A stretch of DNA of 64,000 nucleotides from CAMAVH01 sp035714115 (GCA_035714115.1 DASTMO010000074.1:1-64000), one strand, 5' to 3'. Counted from the first letter of the stretch, positions 42,446-51,978 are shown. Notes: generated by a model from the letters alone, not told the origin. A program made the numbers and translations.

Positions 42446-44761
42446 TTAGAACCTTGAACCAAAGTTGAAGCTGAAGACCTCGGTCTGGTCGAACTCTTCC
42501 TTGACGAGCGGGAAGCCGAAATCGACACGGACCGGGCCGAACGGAGTTTTGAGGCCGAGGCCGACGCCGATGACGACGCGCGGCGCGCTCGAATCCTGAA
42601 TGGCGGAGCCGGCGACCTCGTCGTCTTCGATGCCCGAAGCGGCGCCGACGTCGGTGAAGAGGAAGCCCTTGGCGCCGAATTCGCGGCCCCAGCCGAGGGG
42701 AATAGCCATCTCGACGGTGCCGACATAATACAAATTGGCGCCGAGCGAATCGCCGGTCTTCGAATCGCGAGCGCCGACGCCGCCGCGTTCGAAGCCACGG
42801 AAGCTGTCGCCGCCGATGAAATAGCGATCCGACAGGTTCATCGGCTCATCCATCAGATTGGCGGCGTAGCCGCCCTTGATCGCCGTCGTCAAAACCCAAT
42901 CGCTAAACACGGGGAAGAAGGCCGATGCCGAGGCGTCCGTTTTGAAGAAGCGTTCGCTGCCGCCCACGCCGGCGAAAGTATTGCCGATGCGCAGCAGATA
43001 GCCCTCGCTCGGCTCGAGCTTGCTGTCGCGCGTGTCATAAGTCAGCGAATGACCGACGGCCGACGTCACCGAATCGCCTTCCTGGCGCTGCAGGTAAATC
43101 GACGAATCGCTATGAACGTTGGAAATCTCGTCCTGGGCGATTCGGTAGTTAAAGCCGTGGCTCAGGCGTTCGTTGTAGTTGAAGCCGGTGCGCAGCGTGA
43201 CGCCGGTGATCTTTTCGTTGAACCGGATGCTGCTGACCTTCTCGCGCGTGATCTGCGAGATGTCGATGCCGGCCGACAGGTTGCGATCCAGGAAGTACGG
43301 CTCGGTGAAGCTGACTTGGGCTTCCTGGGTGATGGTGCCGAGCAGCAGCTTGGCGGAAGCGCGCTGGCCCTTGCCCATGAGATTGCGCTCGGTCACCTGA
43401 ATGATGCTGATCAGGCCTTGCGACGACGAAAAACCGCCGCCGACATTGAGCGAGCCCGTCGACTGCTCTTCGACCTCGGCCTGCAGCACAGCCTTGTCCG
43501 GGGCGGAACCTTCGACGCGGCGCACTTCCACCTTTTTGAAGTAGCCGAGATCGCGGATACGCTGGCGCGAGCGGTTGAGCTTCGCGGTGTTGAAGGCGTC
43601 GCCTTCGACCAAGCGGAACTCGCGGCGGATGACGCGATCCTGCGTGCGGGTGTTGCCGACGATGTCGATGCGCTCGACGAAGACGCGCGGGCCTTCGTTC
43701 ACTTCATAAGTGATATCGATGGTCTGGTTGTCGCGGTTGCGGTCGACGCGGGGACGCACGTCGACGAAGCCGTAGCCCTGACTGCCGACGGCGTCGGTCA
43801 GCTTGTTGACCGTCTCTTCGACTTCGTTGGCGTTGTACCAGTCGTCGCTGCTATGGCTGATGACGCCGCGCAGCGCTTCGATGTCGAGGTCTTTCAGCTG
43901 CGTCGTCAGATCGACCTTGCCGAACTTGTAGCGCAGGCCTTCTTCGATCGTGAAGGTGACGAAGAAATCTTCCTTGTCCGGCGTCAGTTCGGCGACGGCG
44001 GAGACGACGCGGAAGTCGGCATAGCCGTTGCTCAGGTAGAAGCGGCGCAGCAACTCGCGGTCGTTCTGCAGCTTGTCGGGGTCGTAGATGTCGTCGCTCA
44101 GCAGAAAGCTGAACCAGCTCGACTCCTGCGAGGCAATGACGCCCTGCAGCTGGGAATCGCTGAAGCGCTTGTTGCCGACGAAGGTGATCTGGCGAATCTT
44201 GGTCGCCGGGCCTTCATTGATCTCGAACACGAGATCGACGCGGTTCTGTGACTGCTGGATGACCTTCGGCTCGACGGTCGCGGCGAAACGGCCGCGGCGG
44301 CGATACAGATCGAGAATGCGCTTCACGTCGGCCTGCACGCGGGTGCGCGTGTAGACGACGCGCGGACGGAGCTGCACTTCCTTCTCGAGCGTATCGCGCT
44401 CGATGATGTCGTTGCCCTCGAACGCCAGGCGATTGATGATCGGATTTTCGACGACGCGGATGATCAAAGCCGGGCCTTCGCGGCGCAGGCTGACGTCGGC
44501 GAACAGGCCGGTGTTGAACAAGGCCTTGAGCGAAGAGTCGCTCTGCTCGGCGTTGAACGTGTCGCCCGCCTTCACCGTCAAATACGACAGGACCGTTTCC
44601 GGCTCGATGCGCTCCAAGCCCTCGACGCGAATTTCGCTGATGCGCCCGCCATCCTGCGCCCAAGCGGCGCGCGGCGCGGCGATTTCCCCGGCCATGCTCC
44701 CTGCCGTGGCCAGAACGCCGGCCATCAGCAGGCTGCGGAGCATTGTCGCTACTTTCTTCAT
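42446..44761 (-). CDS. bamA: Outer membrane protein assembly factor BamA
   Basis: Core of the BAM complex that inserts beta-barrel proteins into the outer membrane. The 771-residue precursor has a signal peptide (MKKVATMLRSLLMAGVLATA), five POTRA domains (about 35-420; beginning RISEIRVEGLERIEPETVLSY) and a C-terminal 16-stranded barrel with the conserved GGDSFRGFERGGVG segment in loop 6 and a terminal aromatic (NFGSRF). The ATG at 44761 is preferred over one 15 nt upstream because it starts the signal peptide cleanly. It lies between rseP and the Skp-like chaperone gene. Confidence 0.97.
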   Translation of the reverse strand: MKKVATMLRSLLMAGVLATAGSMAGEIAAPRAAWAQDGGRISEIRVEGLERIEPETVLSYLTVKAGDTFNAEQSDSSLKALFNTGLFADVSLRREGPALIIRVVENPIINRLAFEGNDIIERDTLEKEVQLRPRVVYTRTRVQADVKRILDLYRRRGRFAATVEPKVIQQSQNRVDLVFEINEGPATKIRQITFVGNKRFSDSQLQGVIASQESSWFSFLLSDDIYDPDKLQNDRELLRRFYLSNGYADFRVVSAVAELTPDKEDFFVTFTIEEGLRYKFGKVDLTTQLKDLDIEALRGVISHSSDDWYNANEVEETVNKLTDAVGSQGYGFVDVRPRVDRNRDNQTIDITYEVNEGPRVFVERIDIVGNTRTQDRVIRREFRLVEGDAFNTAKLNRSRQRIRDLGYFKKVEVRRVEGSAPDKAVLQAEVEEQSTGSLNVGGGFSSSQGLISIIQVTERNLMGKGQRASAKLLLGTITQEAQVSFTEPYFLDRNLSAGIDISQITREKVSSIRFNEKITGVTLRTGFNYNERLSHGFNYRIAQDEISNVHSDSSIYLQRQEGDSVTSAVGHSLTYDTRDSKLEPSEGYLLRIGNTFAGVGGSERFFKTDASASAFFPVFSDWVLTTAIKGGYAANLMDEPMNLSDRYFIGGDSFRGFERGGVGARDSKTGDSLGANLYYVGTVEMAIPLGWGREFGAKGFLFTDVGAASGIEDDEVAGSAIQDSSAPRVVIGVGLGLKTPFGPVRVDFGFPLVKEEFDQTEVFSFNFGSRF

Positions 44762-44781
44762 TTTAATTCCGCACATCGAGA

Positions 44782-45912
44782 TCAGGTCATCAGACCCTTG
44801 AAGAACGCGACCACCCCCTGAAACCGCATGAGGTCTTGGTAAGTCACGAACACGAAAAGCGTCAGCACCAGTCCGAGGCCGACGCGAAAACCATATTCCA
44901 CCACCCGCTCGCTGAGCGGACGGCCGCGCAACGCTTCGACGCCGTAGAACATCAGATGGCCGCCGTCGAGCATCGGCACCGGGAAGAGATTGATCAGGCC
45001 GAGATTGATCGACAGCATCGCCAGGAACCAGAAAACATCGGCGATGTGGCCTTCGGCGACCTGGCCGGACATTTGCGCGATGCGGATCGGCCCGCCGAGG
45101 TCTTCGGCCGAGCGCGCGCCGCTGATGATCTGCCCGACCGCCTGCAGCGTGAACAGGCTCAAGCGGAAGGTTTCCTGAGTGGCGCGCCAGACGGCGGTGG
45201 CCGGATCATGGCGGGCGTAGGCGCTGCCGGCGCGGCTGACGCCGAGCAAGCCGATCTTCTCGCTGTTGCCGAAACGGTCGGTCAGCTCGCTGCGCTGCGG
45301 CGTGGCGGTCAAGGTGAGCGGGCGGCCGTCGCGCTCGACCGACATCTGCAGCGGCACGTCGGGGTTCATCCGCACGATGCGCTGCACGTCCTCGAAGCGC
45401 TCGGTCGCGGTGCCGTCGACGCTGCGGATGACGTCGCCGGCGCGGAGGCCCGCGCGCTCGGCGGCGCTGCCGGGCTGGACCGCGCCGATGTCGGTCGGCG
45501 TGAAGGGCTGGCCGACGGTGGCGAACATCGCCGCCATGATCAAGATGGCGAGCAAGAAATTGGCGATCGGGCCGGCGGCAACGATGGCGGCGCGCTGGCC
45601 GACGCGCTTGTGATGGAAGGAGACGGCCTTGTCTTCGGCCGACATCTCTGGCGCGTCCGGCGCGCGTGCGCTGGCCGACTCGCCGAACATCTTCACATAG
45701 CCGCCGAGCGGCAGCAGGCTGAGCTTCCAGCGCGTGCCGCTGCGGTCGTTCCAGCCGAACAGTTCCGGGCCGAAGCCGACGGAAAACACCTCGACGCGCA
45801 CGCCGTTGTACTTGGCCACGAGGAAATGACCGAGTTCGTGGATAAACACGATCACGGTGAGGATGAACAGAAACGACGCGCCGTTGGTCCAGATGAAGTT
45901 GAGGATGTCCAT
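44782..45912 (-). CDS. rseP: Site-2 intramembrane zinc protease RseP
   Basis: Cleaves transmembrane segments of anti-sigma factors and signal peptide remnants in the inner membrane. The 376-residue protein has the zinc motif H25-E-L-G-H29 in the first helix. A single clear PDZ domain (about 125-190; SAAERAGLRAGDVIRSVDG) follows, and the second active-site motif is NLFPVPMLDGGHL near the C-terminus. Four hydrophobic helices are visible. E. coli RseP has two PDZ domains and is longer. It sits between dxr and bamA as in most proteobacteria. Confidence 0.96.
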   Translation of the reverse strand: MDILNFIWTNGASFLFILTVIVFIHELGHFLVAKYNGVRVEVFSVGFGPELFGWNDRSGTRWKLSLLPLGGYVKMFGESASARAPDAPEMSAEDKAVSFHHKRVGQRAAIVAAGPIANFLLAILIMAAMFATVGQPFTPTDIGAVQPGSAAERAGLRAGDVIRSVDGTATERFEDVQRIVRMNPDVPLQMSVERDGRPLTLTATPQRSELTDRFGNSEKIGLLGVSRAGSAYARHDPATAVWRATQETFRLSLFTLQAVGQIISGARSAEDLGGPIRIAQMSGQVAEGHIADVFWFLAMLSINLGLINLFPVPMLDGGHLMFYGVEALRGRPLSERVVEYGFRVGLGLVLTLFVFVTYQDLMRFQGVVAFFKGLMT

Positions 45913-45956
45913 ATCAGCCCGAGAGTTCAGCTCAACTCCAAAACGCCCGCCGAGCG

Positions 45957-47162
45957 TCAGCCCCGGCGCGCGGCAATCCAGCGCTCGGCCTCGCGGCGCG
46001 CCTGCCGGTCGACCTCGATCACCTGATCGAGGCTATCGACCGCCGGGGCGGGCAAGGCCTCCAACGCATGTTCGACGACCTGGGTGATGTCGAGGAACGC
46101 GATTCGACCGTCCAAGAACCCCTGGACGGCAACCTCGTTGGCAGCGTTGAGGACTGTAGGGGCACCGCGCCCGGCTTGCAAGGATTCCCGAGCCAGCCGG
46201 AGGGCAGGAAATCGTTTTTGATCAGGGGGTTCGAAGGTTAAAGCGCCGATTTTCGCCAAATCCAGCCGGGCCGCCGGAGAGCCCTCCCGGCGGGGCCAAG
46301 CCAGGGCGTAGGCGATAGGGGTCCGCATGTCCGGCACGCCCATCTGGGCGAGCACCGAACCGTCGGTATAAGCCACCATGCTGTGGATCACGGACTGGGG
46401 GTGGACGAGGATCTCGATCCGCTCCTCCGGCACCGGAAACAGGTGGTAAGCCTCGATCAATTCGAGGCCTTTGTTCATCATTGTGGCCGAATCGACCGAG
46501 ATTTTGGCGCCCATGTCCCAATTTGGGTGGGCGACGGCTTGCGCCGGGGTCACTTCGGCCATTTGTTCGCGGCTGAAGGCTCGAAACGGCCCGCCGGAGG
46601 CGGTCAGAATGATCCGATCGACCCCCAGGGCGTTGTCGAAGTCGAACACCTGGAAGATGGCGCTGTGCTCGGAATCGACCGGCAGCAGGGTCGCCCCGCT
46701 CCGGGTCACCTCGCCGAGCATGATGTCGCCGGCGCAAACCAGGCATTCCTTGTTGGCCAGACCGACGGTCGCCCCGCGCCGCACGGCGGTCAGGGTCGGC
46801 TCCAGGCCGGCAGCGCCGACGATGGCGGCCATGACCCAGTCGGCCGGCATGGCGGCGGCCTCCATCAAGGCCTCCCTGCCCGCCCCGACGGCGATATTGG
46901 TGCCGGCCAAGCCGGCCTTGAGGCGGTCGTATAGCCGGGCATCGGCGATCACCGCCATGCGCGGGCGGAAGTGCAGCGCCTGCTCGATCAGCGAATCGAC
47001 GTTGCTGTGCGCGGTCAGCGCCTCGACGACGTAAGCGTCCGGGTTGCGGCCGATCAGGTCGAGCGTGTTGCAGCCGATCGAACCGGTCGAGCCGAGAATG
47101 GTGACATGGCGCGGGCCGGCGCCGCGCCCGATCTGCTCGGGCTTGCGGGCGGCGATGCTCAT
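45957..47162 (-). CDS. dxr: 1-deoxy-D-xylulose 5-phosphate reductoisomerase
   Basis: Second step of the MEP pathway to isoprenoids: converts DXP to MEP with NADPH. The 401-residue enzyme has the nucleotide-binding start VTILGSTGSIGCNTLDLIGR, the metal and substrate region VDSEHSAIFQVF, the flexible loop KISVDSATMMNKGLELIEAYHLF and a helical C-terminal domain. The ATG at 47162 overlaps the cdsA stop by 4 nt; the longer frame upstream is unconserved. The neighbouring uppS uses the isoprenoid product of this pathway. Confidence 0.97.
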   Translation of the reverse strand: MSIAARKPEQIGRGAGPRHVTILGSTGSIGCNTLDLIGRNPDAYVVEALTAHSNVDSLIEQALHFRPRMAVIADARLYDRLKAGLAGTNIAVGAGREALMEAAAMPADWVMAAIVGAAGLEPTLTAVRRGATVGLANKECLVCAGDIMLGEVTRSGATLLPVDSEHSAIFQVFDFDNALGVDRIILTASGGPFRAFSREQMAEVTPAQAVAHPNWDMGAKISVDSATMMNKGLELIEAYHLFPVPEERIEILVHPQSVIHSMVAYTDGSVLAQMGVPDMRTPIAYALAWPRREGSPAARLDLAKIGALTFEPPDQKRFPALRLARESLQAGRGAPTVLNAANEVAVQGFLDGRIAFLDITQVVEHALEALPAPAVDSLDQVIEVDRQARREAERWIAARRG

Positions 47163-47980
47163 GACCAGAGCCTCCAGCCATCGGCGGCGAGCAGCACTAG
47201 CGCCCAAGCCGACGCGGCCGCGAGCAGGCCGTCGACGCGGTCGAAGATGCCGCCATGGCCGGGAATGATCGCGCCGGAATCCTTAACGCCGAAATGCCGC
47301 TTCACCATCGATTCGGCGAGATCGCCGGCTTGCGCGACGACCGCGAGCCCGGCGCTCAAGGCCATGGCGAGGCCGACCGGCGCATGCAGGATCAACGCGA
47401 AGACGAGACCGACCAGCGCGGCGGCGGCCATGCCGCCCAGCAGGCCCGCCCAGGTCTTGTTCGGGCTGATGACGGGCGCCAGCTTCGGCCCGCCGATGCT
47501 CTTGCCGGCGGCCATGGCGCCGGTGTCGGTCGCCCAGACGGCGGCGAGAATCCACAGCACCGTCGCCAAGCCGCTCTGCGCGTCCGCGCGCAGCCAGACA
47601 AGCGCGACGAACGGGGCGCCAATATAGAGCGCGCCCAGCGCTTGCAGCAGCGGCGCGCGACGCTCGATGCCGCGCGCGATCAGGAAGACGGCAGCGAAAC
47701 CGCCGACCGACAGCCACAGCGCCAAGCCGTGGGCCTGCAAGATCGCGGCGAGCGCGACCAGCGCGATGGTCGCCACCAGCGCCCAGCTCGCGGCGTCGTT
47801 CGACTTGGCGGACGCCTGGCGCGCACCGGCGCAGAGCCGATCCCATTCGAAAGCCATGAACAGAGCCGCGATGCCGAGCAGCGCGTCGAACCATGGGGCG
47901 CCGAAATAGACCGCCGCCAGGACCGGCACCGCCATCACCAGGGCCGAAAGCGCCCTCGTCCGTAACGCGTCGCTGCCCAT
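47159..47980 (-). CDS. cdsA: Phosphatidate cytidylyltransferase
   Basis: Makes CDP-diacylglycerol from phosphatidic acid and CTP, the branch point of phospholipid synthesis. The 273-residue inner-membrane protein has about eight hydrophobic helices, the conserved NKTWAGLLGGMAAA, and the signature KDSGAIIPGHGGIFDRVDGLLAA near the C-terminus (Ser to Asp segment of the CDS family). The ATG at 47980 lies 1 nt after the uppS stop, and its own stop overlaps dxr. A longer reading frame continues into uppS but is out of context there. Confidence 0.96.
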   Translation of the reverse strand: MGSDALRTRALSALVMAVPVLAAVYFGAPWFDALLGIAALFMAFEWDRLCAGARQASAKSNDAASWALVATIALVALAAILQAHGLALWLSVGGFAAVFLIARGIERRAPLLQALGALYIGAPFVALVWLRADAQSGLATVLWILAAVWATDTGAMAAGKSIGGPKLAPVISPNKTWAGLLGGMAAAALVGLVFALILHAPVGLAMALSAGLAVVAQAGDLAESMVKRHFGVKDSGAIIPGHGGIFDRVDGLLAAASAWALVLLAADGWRLWS

Positions 47981-47981
47981 G

Positions 47982-48713
47982 CTAACCGCTGGAAGCGCCG
48001 TATCGTCTCTCGCGACGATTGAATTCATGAATGGCGTCTTCCAGGTGGGACTTGTTGAAGTCGGGCCACAGCACGTCGAGGAACACGAGTTCGGCATACG
48101 CCGACTGCCACAGCAGGAAGTTGCTGAGACGCTGTTCGCCGCTGGTGCGCAGCACGAGATCGGGATCGGGAATATCGGAGGTGCCCAGGAAGCCCGAGAA
48201 CAGACGCTCGTCGATCGCTTCTGCGCGCACCAGGCCGGCCTGCACGGCGGCGGCCAGCTTGCGCGCCGCGGTGGCGATCTCGGCGCGGCTGCCATAGTTC
48301 AGCGCCAGCGTCAGATGCAGCTTGCTGTTGGCCTCGGTCATGCGCTCGGCGTTCTCGATCAGCGAGACGAGATCGGAGGACAGGCGGCCGCGCTCGCCGA
48401 TCACGCGCAGACGCACGCCATGCTTGTGCAGGTCGGCGATCTCGCTTTGCAGATAGCGCTTCAAGAGGCCCATCAGATCGGTCACTTCGGCGACCGGGCG
48501 CTTCCAGTTCTCCGACGAGAAGCCGAACAGCGTGAGATAGCTGACGCCGAGCTCGATGCAGGCCTCGACCGTGCGGCGCACCGATTCGGCGCCCTGGCGA
48601 TGGCCGGCGATGCGCGGCAGGCCGCGCGAGTTCGCCCAGCGGCCGTTGCCGTCCATGATGATCGCGATGTGAGTCGGCAGAACCGACTCTGGCTGGCTCG
48701 GCAAAGTGGCCAT
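47982..48713 (-). CDS. uppS: Isoprenyl (undecaprenyl) diphosphate synthase
   Basis: Cis-prenyltransferase that makes the C55 carrier lipid for peptidoglycan and LPS assembly. The 243-residue protein has the catalytic aspartate in IIMDGNGRWA, substrate-contacting GHRQGAESVRRTVE, the FGFSSENWKRP loop, the arginine-containing RVIGERGRL and the C-terminal LVLRTSGEQRLSNFLLWQSAYAE region, split by conserved spacing. It follows frr by 3 nt and precedes cdsA by 1 nt. Confidence 0.97.
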   Translation of the reverse strand: MATLPSQPESVLPTHIAIIMDGNGRWANSRGLPRIAGHRQGAESVRRTVEACIELGVSYLTLFGFSSENWKRPVAEVTDLMGLLKRYLQSEIADLHKHGVRLRVIGERGRLSSDLVSLIENAERMTEANSKLHLTLALNYGSRAEIATAARKLAAAVQAGLVRAEAIDERLFSGFLGTSDIPDPDLVLRTSGEQRLSNFLLWQSAYAELVFLDVLWPDFNKSHLEDAIHEFNRRERRYGASSG

Positions 48714-48716
48714 GCC

Positions 48717-49274
48717 TTAAATCTGCATGATTTCTTTTTCTTTGGCGGCGAGCGCCTTGTCGATCTCGCCGATATGCGAGTCCGTCATCGCCTGGACCTT
48801 GTCGGCCCACGTGCGCTGCTCGTCCTGCGACAGCTTGCCGTCCTTCTCCATCTTCTTGAGAAGGTCCATGCCGTCACGGCGCACGTTGCGCACCGAGACT
48901 TTCGCGCCTTCGGTGTATTTGTGCGCGATCTTCACCAGCTCGGTGCGGCGCTCCTGCGACAGCTCGGGAATCGGCACGCGCACCAGCTGGCCGTCGGCCG
49001 CCGGATTGAGGCCGAGGCCGGCTTCGCGGATCGCCTTCTGCACGCCGATGACAAGACCCTTGTCCCAGACGTTCACGGTGATCATGCGCGGCTCGGGCAC
49101 GTTGACGGTGCCGACCTGAGCCAGCGGCATCATCGAGCCGTAAGCATCGACCATGACGCGGTCGAGCAGGCTGGCGGAGGCGCGGCCGGTGCGCAGGCCG
49201 GTGAATTCGGTCTTGAGCGCCGTCAGGGCGCCGTCCATGCGGCGCTGGATGTCGCTGATATCGGGATCGGCCAT
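48717..49274 (-). CDS. frr: Ribosome recycling factor
   Basis: Splits post-termination ribosomes together with EF-G and IF3. The 185-residue protein is of normal length: a three-helix bundle with a small beta domain, starting DISDIQRRMDGALTALKTEF. It contains the conserved GLRTGRASASLLDRVMVDAYG and VRVPIPELSQERRTELVK. It sits between pyrH and uppS in the usual rpsB-tsf-pyrH-frr-uppS order. Confidence 0.98.
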   Translation of the reverse strand: MADPDISDIQRRMDGALTALKTEFTGLRTGRASASLLDRVMVDAYGSMMPLAQVGTVNVPEPRMITVNVWDKGLVIGVQKAIREAGLGLNPAADGQLVRVPIPELSQERRTELVKIAHKYTEGAKVSVRNVRRDGMDLLKKMEKDGKLSQDEQRTWADKVQAMTDSHIGEIDKALAAKEKEIMQI

Positions 49275-49292
49275 GGTGGGCTCTTTTGCTGC

Positions 49293-50021
49293 TTATTTTT
49301 CGGTGATGATGGTGAACTTGCCGCGATGGGAAATGACATCGGCCAAAGCCCCTGGATTATGCAGGGAAAAGACCAAAATCGGAATCCCGTTTTCACGCGC
49401 CAGGGAGATGGCGGCGGCGTCCATGACCTTGAGGTCTTTCGACAAAACGTCCAGGTAGGTCAGCGTGTCGTAGCGCTGAGCGTCTTTGACCTTCTTCGGG
49501 TCGGCGGAATAGACGCCGTCCACCTGGGTGCCCTTGAGCAGAGCGTCGCAGCCCATTTCGGCGGCGCGCAGCGCGGCGGCGGTGTCGGTGGTGAAGAACG
49601 GATTGCCGGTGCCGGCGGCGCAGATCACGACGCGGCCCTTCTCCATATGGCGGATGGCGCGGCGGCGGATGTAGGGCTCGCAGACAGCCTGCATCGAAAT
49701 GGCGGAGCAGACGCGCGTCGGCACGCCCATGGCTTCGAGGGTGCTCTGCAGCGCCAGCGAGTTCATCACCGTGGCGAGCATGCCCATGTAGTCGGAACTA
49801 GCGCGCTCAAGGCCGGCGGTCACGCCCATGACGCCGCGGAAAATGTTGCCGCCGCCGACGACGAGGCAGACCTGCGTGCCTTCGGCGTGGACCGCTTTGA
49901 TCTCTTCCGCCAGGCGCTTGACCGTGTCGTGGTCGAGACCGAATTCGGCATCACCCATCAACGCTTCGCCGGAGAGCTTCAACAGAACGCGGCGGTAGCG
50001 AGATGCGGAGGTGGCGGCCAT
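49293..50021 (-). CDS. pyrH: Uridylate (UMP) kinase
   Basis: Phosphorylates UMP to UDP in pyrimidine nucleotide synthesis; hexameric and allosterically controlled by GTP and UTP in bacteria. The 242-residue amino-acid-kinase-fold protein starts MAATSASRYRRVLLKLSGEA and contains VVGGGNIFRGVMG, GTGNPFFTTDTAAALRAAE and LKVMDAAAISLARENGI. The ATG at 50021 is the first consistent with the family; the open frame upstream runs antisense-like into tsf. It is 115 nt downstream of tsf with an intervening hairpin. Confidence 0.97.
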   Translation of the reverse strand: MAATSASRYRRVLLKLSGEALMGDAEFGLDHDTVKRLAEEIKAVHAEGTQVCLVVGGGNIFRGVMGVTAGLERASSDYMGMLATVMNSLALQSTLEAMGVPTRVCSAISMQAVCEPYIRRRAIRHMEKGRVVICAAGTGNPFFTTDTAAALRAAEMGCDALLKGTQVDGVYSADPKKVKDAQRYDTLTYLDVLSKDLKVMDAAAISLARENGIPILVFSLHNPGALADVISHRGKFTIITEK

Positions 50022-50100
50022 CGGCGGGATCCCTGACTGGTCTTGATTTTGCGCGCCGAAGATCGCCCGAGACTGCGGCCAGATCAAGGCGCGGATAGCG

Positions 50101-50129
50101 AACGGCCCGGTCTTTCGAACCGGGCCGTT
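50101..50129 (-). terminator. Strong hairpin between tsf and pyrH, probable terminator or attenuator
   Basis: Perfect 11-bp arms AACGGCCCGGT (50101-50111) and ACCGGGCCGTT (50119-50129) enclose a 7-nt loop, just after the tsf stop. There is no clear U-tract on the minus strand, so it may act as a partial terminator or a processing/stability element that lets some transcripts continue into pyrH. Confidence 0.65.
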
Positions 50130-50136
50130 GGAAGCG

Positions 50137-51060
50137 TCAGTGGCCGACAGTCGCCGCCACTTCGGCGGCAAAGTCGGTCTGGGCCTTCTCGATGCCCTCG
50201 CCGAGGGCGAAGCGCAGGAAGCCGCTGATCTTGACCGGCGCGCCGATCGTCTTGGCCGCCTCGGCGACGATCTTGGACACCTTCGACTCGCCGTCGATGA
50301 TGTAGACCTGCTCGAGCAGCACGACTTCTTCGTAGAACTTGCGCAGACGGCCTTCGACCATCTTGGCGATGATCTCTTCCGGCTTGCCTGACGCGCGGGC
50401 CTGTTCGGACAGCACGTTGCGCTCGCGATCGATCGCCGACTTGTCGAGGCTCTCGACCGACAGCGACTGCGGGTTGGCGGCAGCCACATGCATGGCGATC
50501 TGCTTGCCGAGCGCCTGCAGCTTGTCGGCGTCGCCGGCCGATTCGAGCGCGACGAGCACGCCGATCTTGCCGAGGTTCGGCGCGGCGGCCGAGTGGATGT
50601 AGCTGACGACGGCGCCCTGGCTGACCGACAGCTTGGCCGAACGGCGCAGCTGCATGTTCTCGCCGATCGAGCCGATCAGCTCGGTCAGCTTGTCGCCGAC
50701 GGTCTTGCCGCCCGGATAGGCCGCGGCCTTGACCTTCTCCATGTCGCCGTTCTGCGTCAGCGCCACTTCGGCAACCTTCACGACGAAGTCCTGGAAGGTC
50801 TCGTTGCGGGCGACGAAGTCGGTCTCGGAGTTGACCTCGACCAGCACGCCGTCCTTGCCGGTGGTCAGCGCGCCGACCAGGCCTTCGGCCGCGACGCGGC
50901 CAGCCTTCTTCGACGCCGCCGCCAGACCCTGCTTGCGCAGCCAGTCGACCGCCGGCTCCAGCTCGCCGCTGGTCGCGTTCAGCGCCTTCTTGCAATCCAT
51001 CATGCCCGCGCCGGTCTTCTCACGAAGCTCCTTCACGAGCGCTGCGGTGATCTCCGCCAT
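50137..51060 (-). CDS. tsf: Elongation factor Ts
   Basis: Guanine nucleotide exchange factor for EF-Tu. The 307-residue protein starts MAEITAALVKELREKTGAGM and has the UBA-like N-terminal domain with MDCKKALNATSGELE, the TDFV motif in VNSETDFVARNETF that contacts EF-Tu, and two core subdomains. It is 48 nt downstream of rpsB and followed by a strong hairpin, the standard rpsB-tsf operon. Confidence 0.98.
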   Translation of the reverse strand: MAEITAALVKELREKTGAGMMDCKKALNATSGELEPAVDWLRKQGLAAASKKAGRVAAEGLVGALTTGKDGVLVEVNSETDFVARNETFQDFVVKVAEVALTQNGDMEKVKAAAYPGGKTVGDKLTELIGSIGENMQLRRSAKLSVSQGAVVSYIHSAAAPNLGKIGVLVALESAGDADKLQALGKQIAMHVAAANPQSLSVESLDKSAIDRERNVLSEQARASGKPEEIIAKMVEGRLRKFYEEVVLLEQVYIIDGESKVSKIVAEAAKTIGAPVKISGFLRFALGEGIEKAQTDFAAEVAATVGH

Positions 51061-51108
51061 ATCTAACCTCGAACCTAAAAGTCTGCGTGTAACTAATTGA
51101 TATTGCAG

Positions 51109-51978
51109 TTAGGCGACGGTCTCTTCCGTTTCGCCCTTCACTGCGCGCGACTTCTTGCGCTCGACCACCGGAGCCTTCTTGGCGCCGCGGGCCGGCTTCT
51201 CGGCCTCGCCCTCGGCCGGCGCCGCTTCCAGCGTTTCGGTCGGAGCCTGATCGGCCGCGCCGACATCGACGCCGGCCGCGATCATCTCCTGCTGGATGCC
51301 GTCGAGAACGGCGTCCGACATCAGAGTGCAATAGGTCTCGATGGCGCGGATCGCGTCGTCGTTGCCCGGGATCGGATAGGTGATGCCGGCCGGGTCGGAG
51401 TTGCTGTCGAGGATGGCGATGACCGGGATGCCCAGCTTGTTCGCTTCTTCGACGGCGATCTTCTCGCGGTTGGTGTCGATGATGAAGAGGACGTCAGGCA
51501 GGCCGCCCATGTCCTTGATGCCGCCCATCGCGCGCTCGAGCTTGTCGCGCTCGCGGGTCAGGGTCAGCAATTCCTTCTTCGTGCGGTGCGCCATCGTCTC
51601 TTCGCTGGCGAACAGCTCCTCGAGCTCCTTGAGGCGCTTGATCGAGACCGAAATGGTCTTCCAGTTCGTCATCATGCCGCCGAGCCAGCGGTGGTTGACG
51701 TAGTACTGGCCGCAGCGGGCGGCGGCTTCCTTCACCTTCTCCGAGGCCTGGCGCTTGGTGCCGACGAACAGCACGCGGCCGCCCTTGGAGGTGACGTCGC
51801 GCACGACCTGAAGGCCGCGATAGAGCGCGGGCACGGTCTGCTGCAAGTCGATGACGTGAACGCCGTTGCGCTCGCCGAAGATGAACGGAGCCATCTTCGG
51901 ATTCCAACGGCCGGTGCGGTGGCCGAAGTGGACGCCAGCTTCAAGGAGCTGGCGCATCGTGAAAGTCGGGATCGCCAT
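51109..51978 (-). CDS. rpsB: 30S ribosomal protein S2
   Basis: Structural protein of the small ribosomal subunit, late assembling and needed for S1 binding. The 289-residue protein has the conserved start MAIPTFTMRQLLEAGVHFGH and HRTGRWNPKMAPFIFGERNG, plus the signature NHRWLGGMMTNW. It is longer than E. coli S2 because of a ~50-residue charged C-terminal extension rich in Ala, Glu and Lys, as in other alphaproteobacteria. The ATG at 51978 gives the conserved N-terminus; another ATG lies 6 nt upstream. It is preceded by a good promoter and a leader containing a hairpin. Confidence 0.98.
   Translation of the reverse strand: MAIPTFTMRQLLEAGVHFGHRTGRWNPKMAPFIFGERNGVHVIDLQQTVPALYRGLQVVRDVTSKGGRVLFVGTKRQASEKVKEAAARCGQYYVNHRWLGGMMTNWKTISVSIKRLKELEELFASEETMAHRTKKELLTLTRERDKLERAMGGIKDMGGLPDVLFIIDTNREKIAVEEANKLGIPVIAILDSNSDPAGITYPIPGNDDAIRAIETYCTLMSDAVLDGIQQEMIAAGVDVGAADQAPTETLEAAPAEGEAEKPARGAKKAPVVERKKSRAVKGETEETVA

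Noticed and set aside
47979..50036. Plus-strand open frame of about 685 codons opposite uppS, frr and pyrH
   Set aside because: Antisense shadow of three conserved genes; no ribosome-binding site or recognisable domain.
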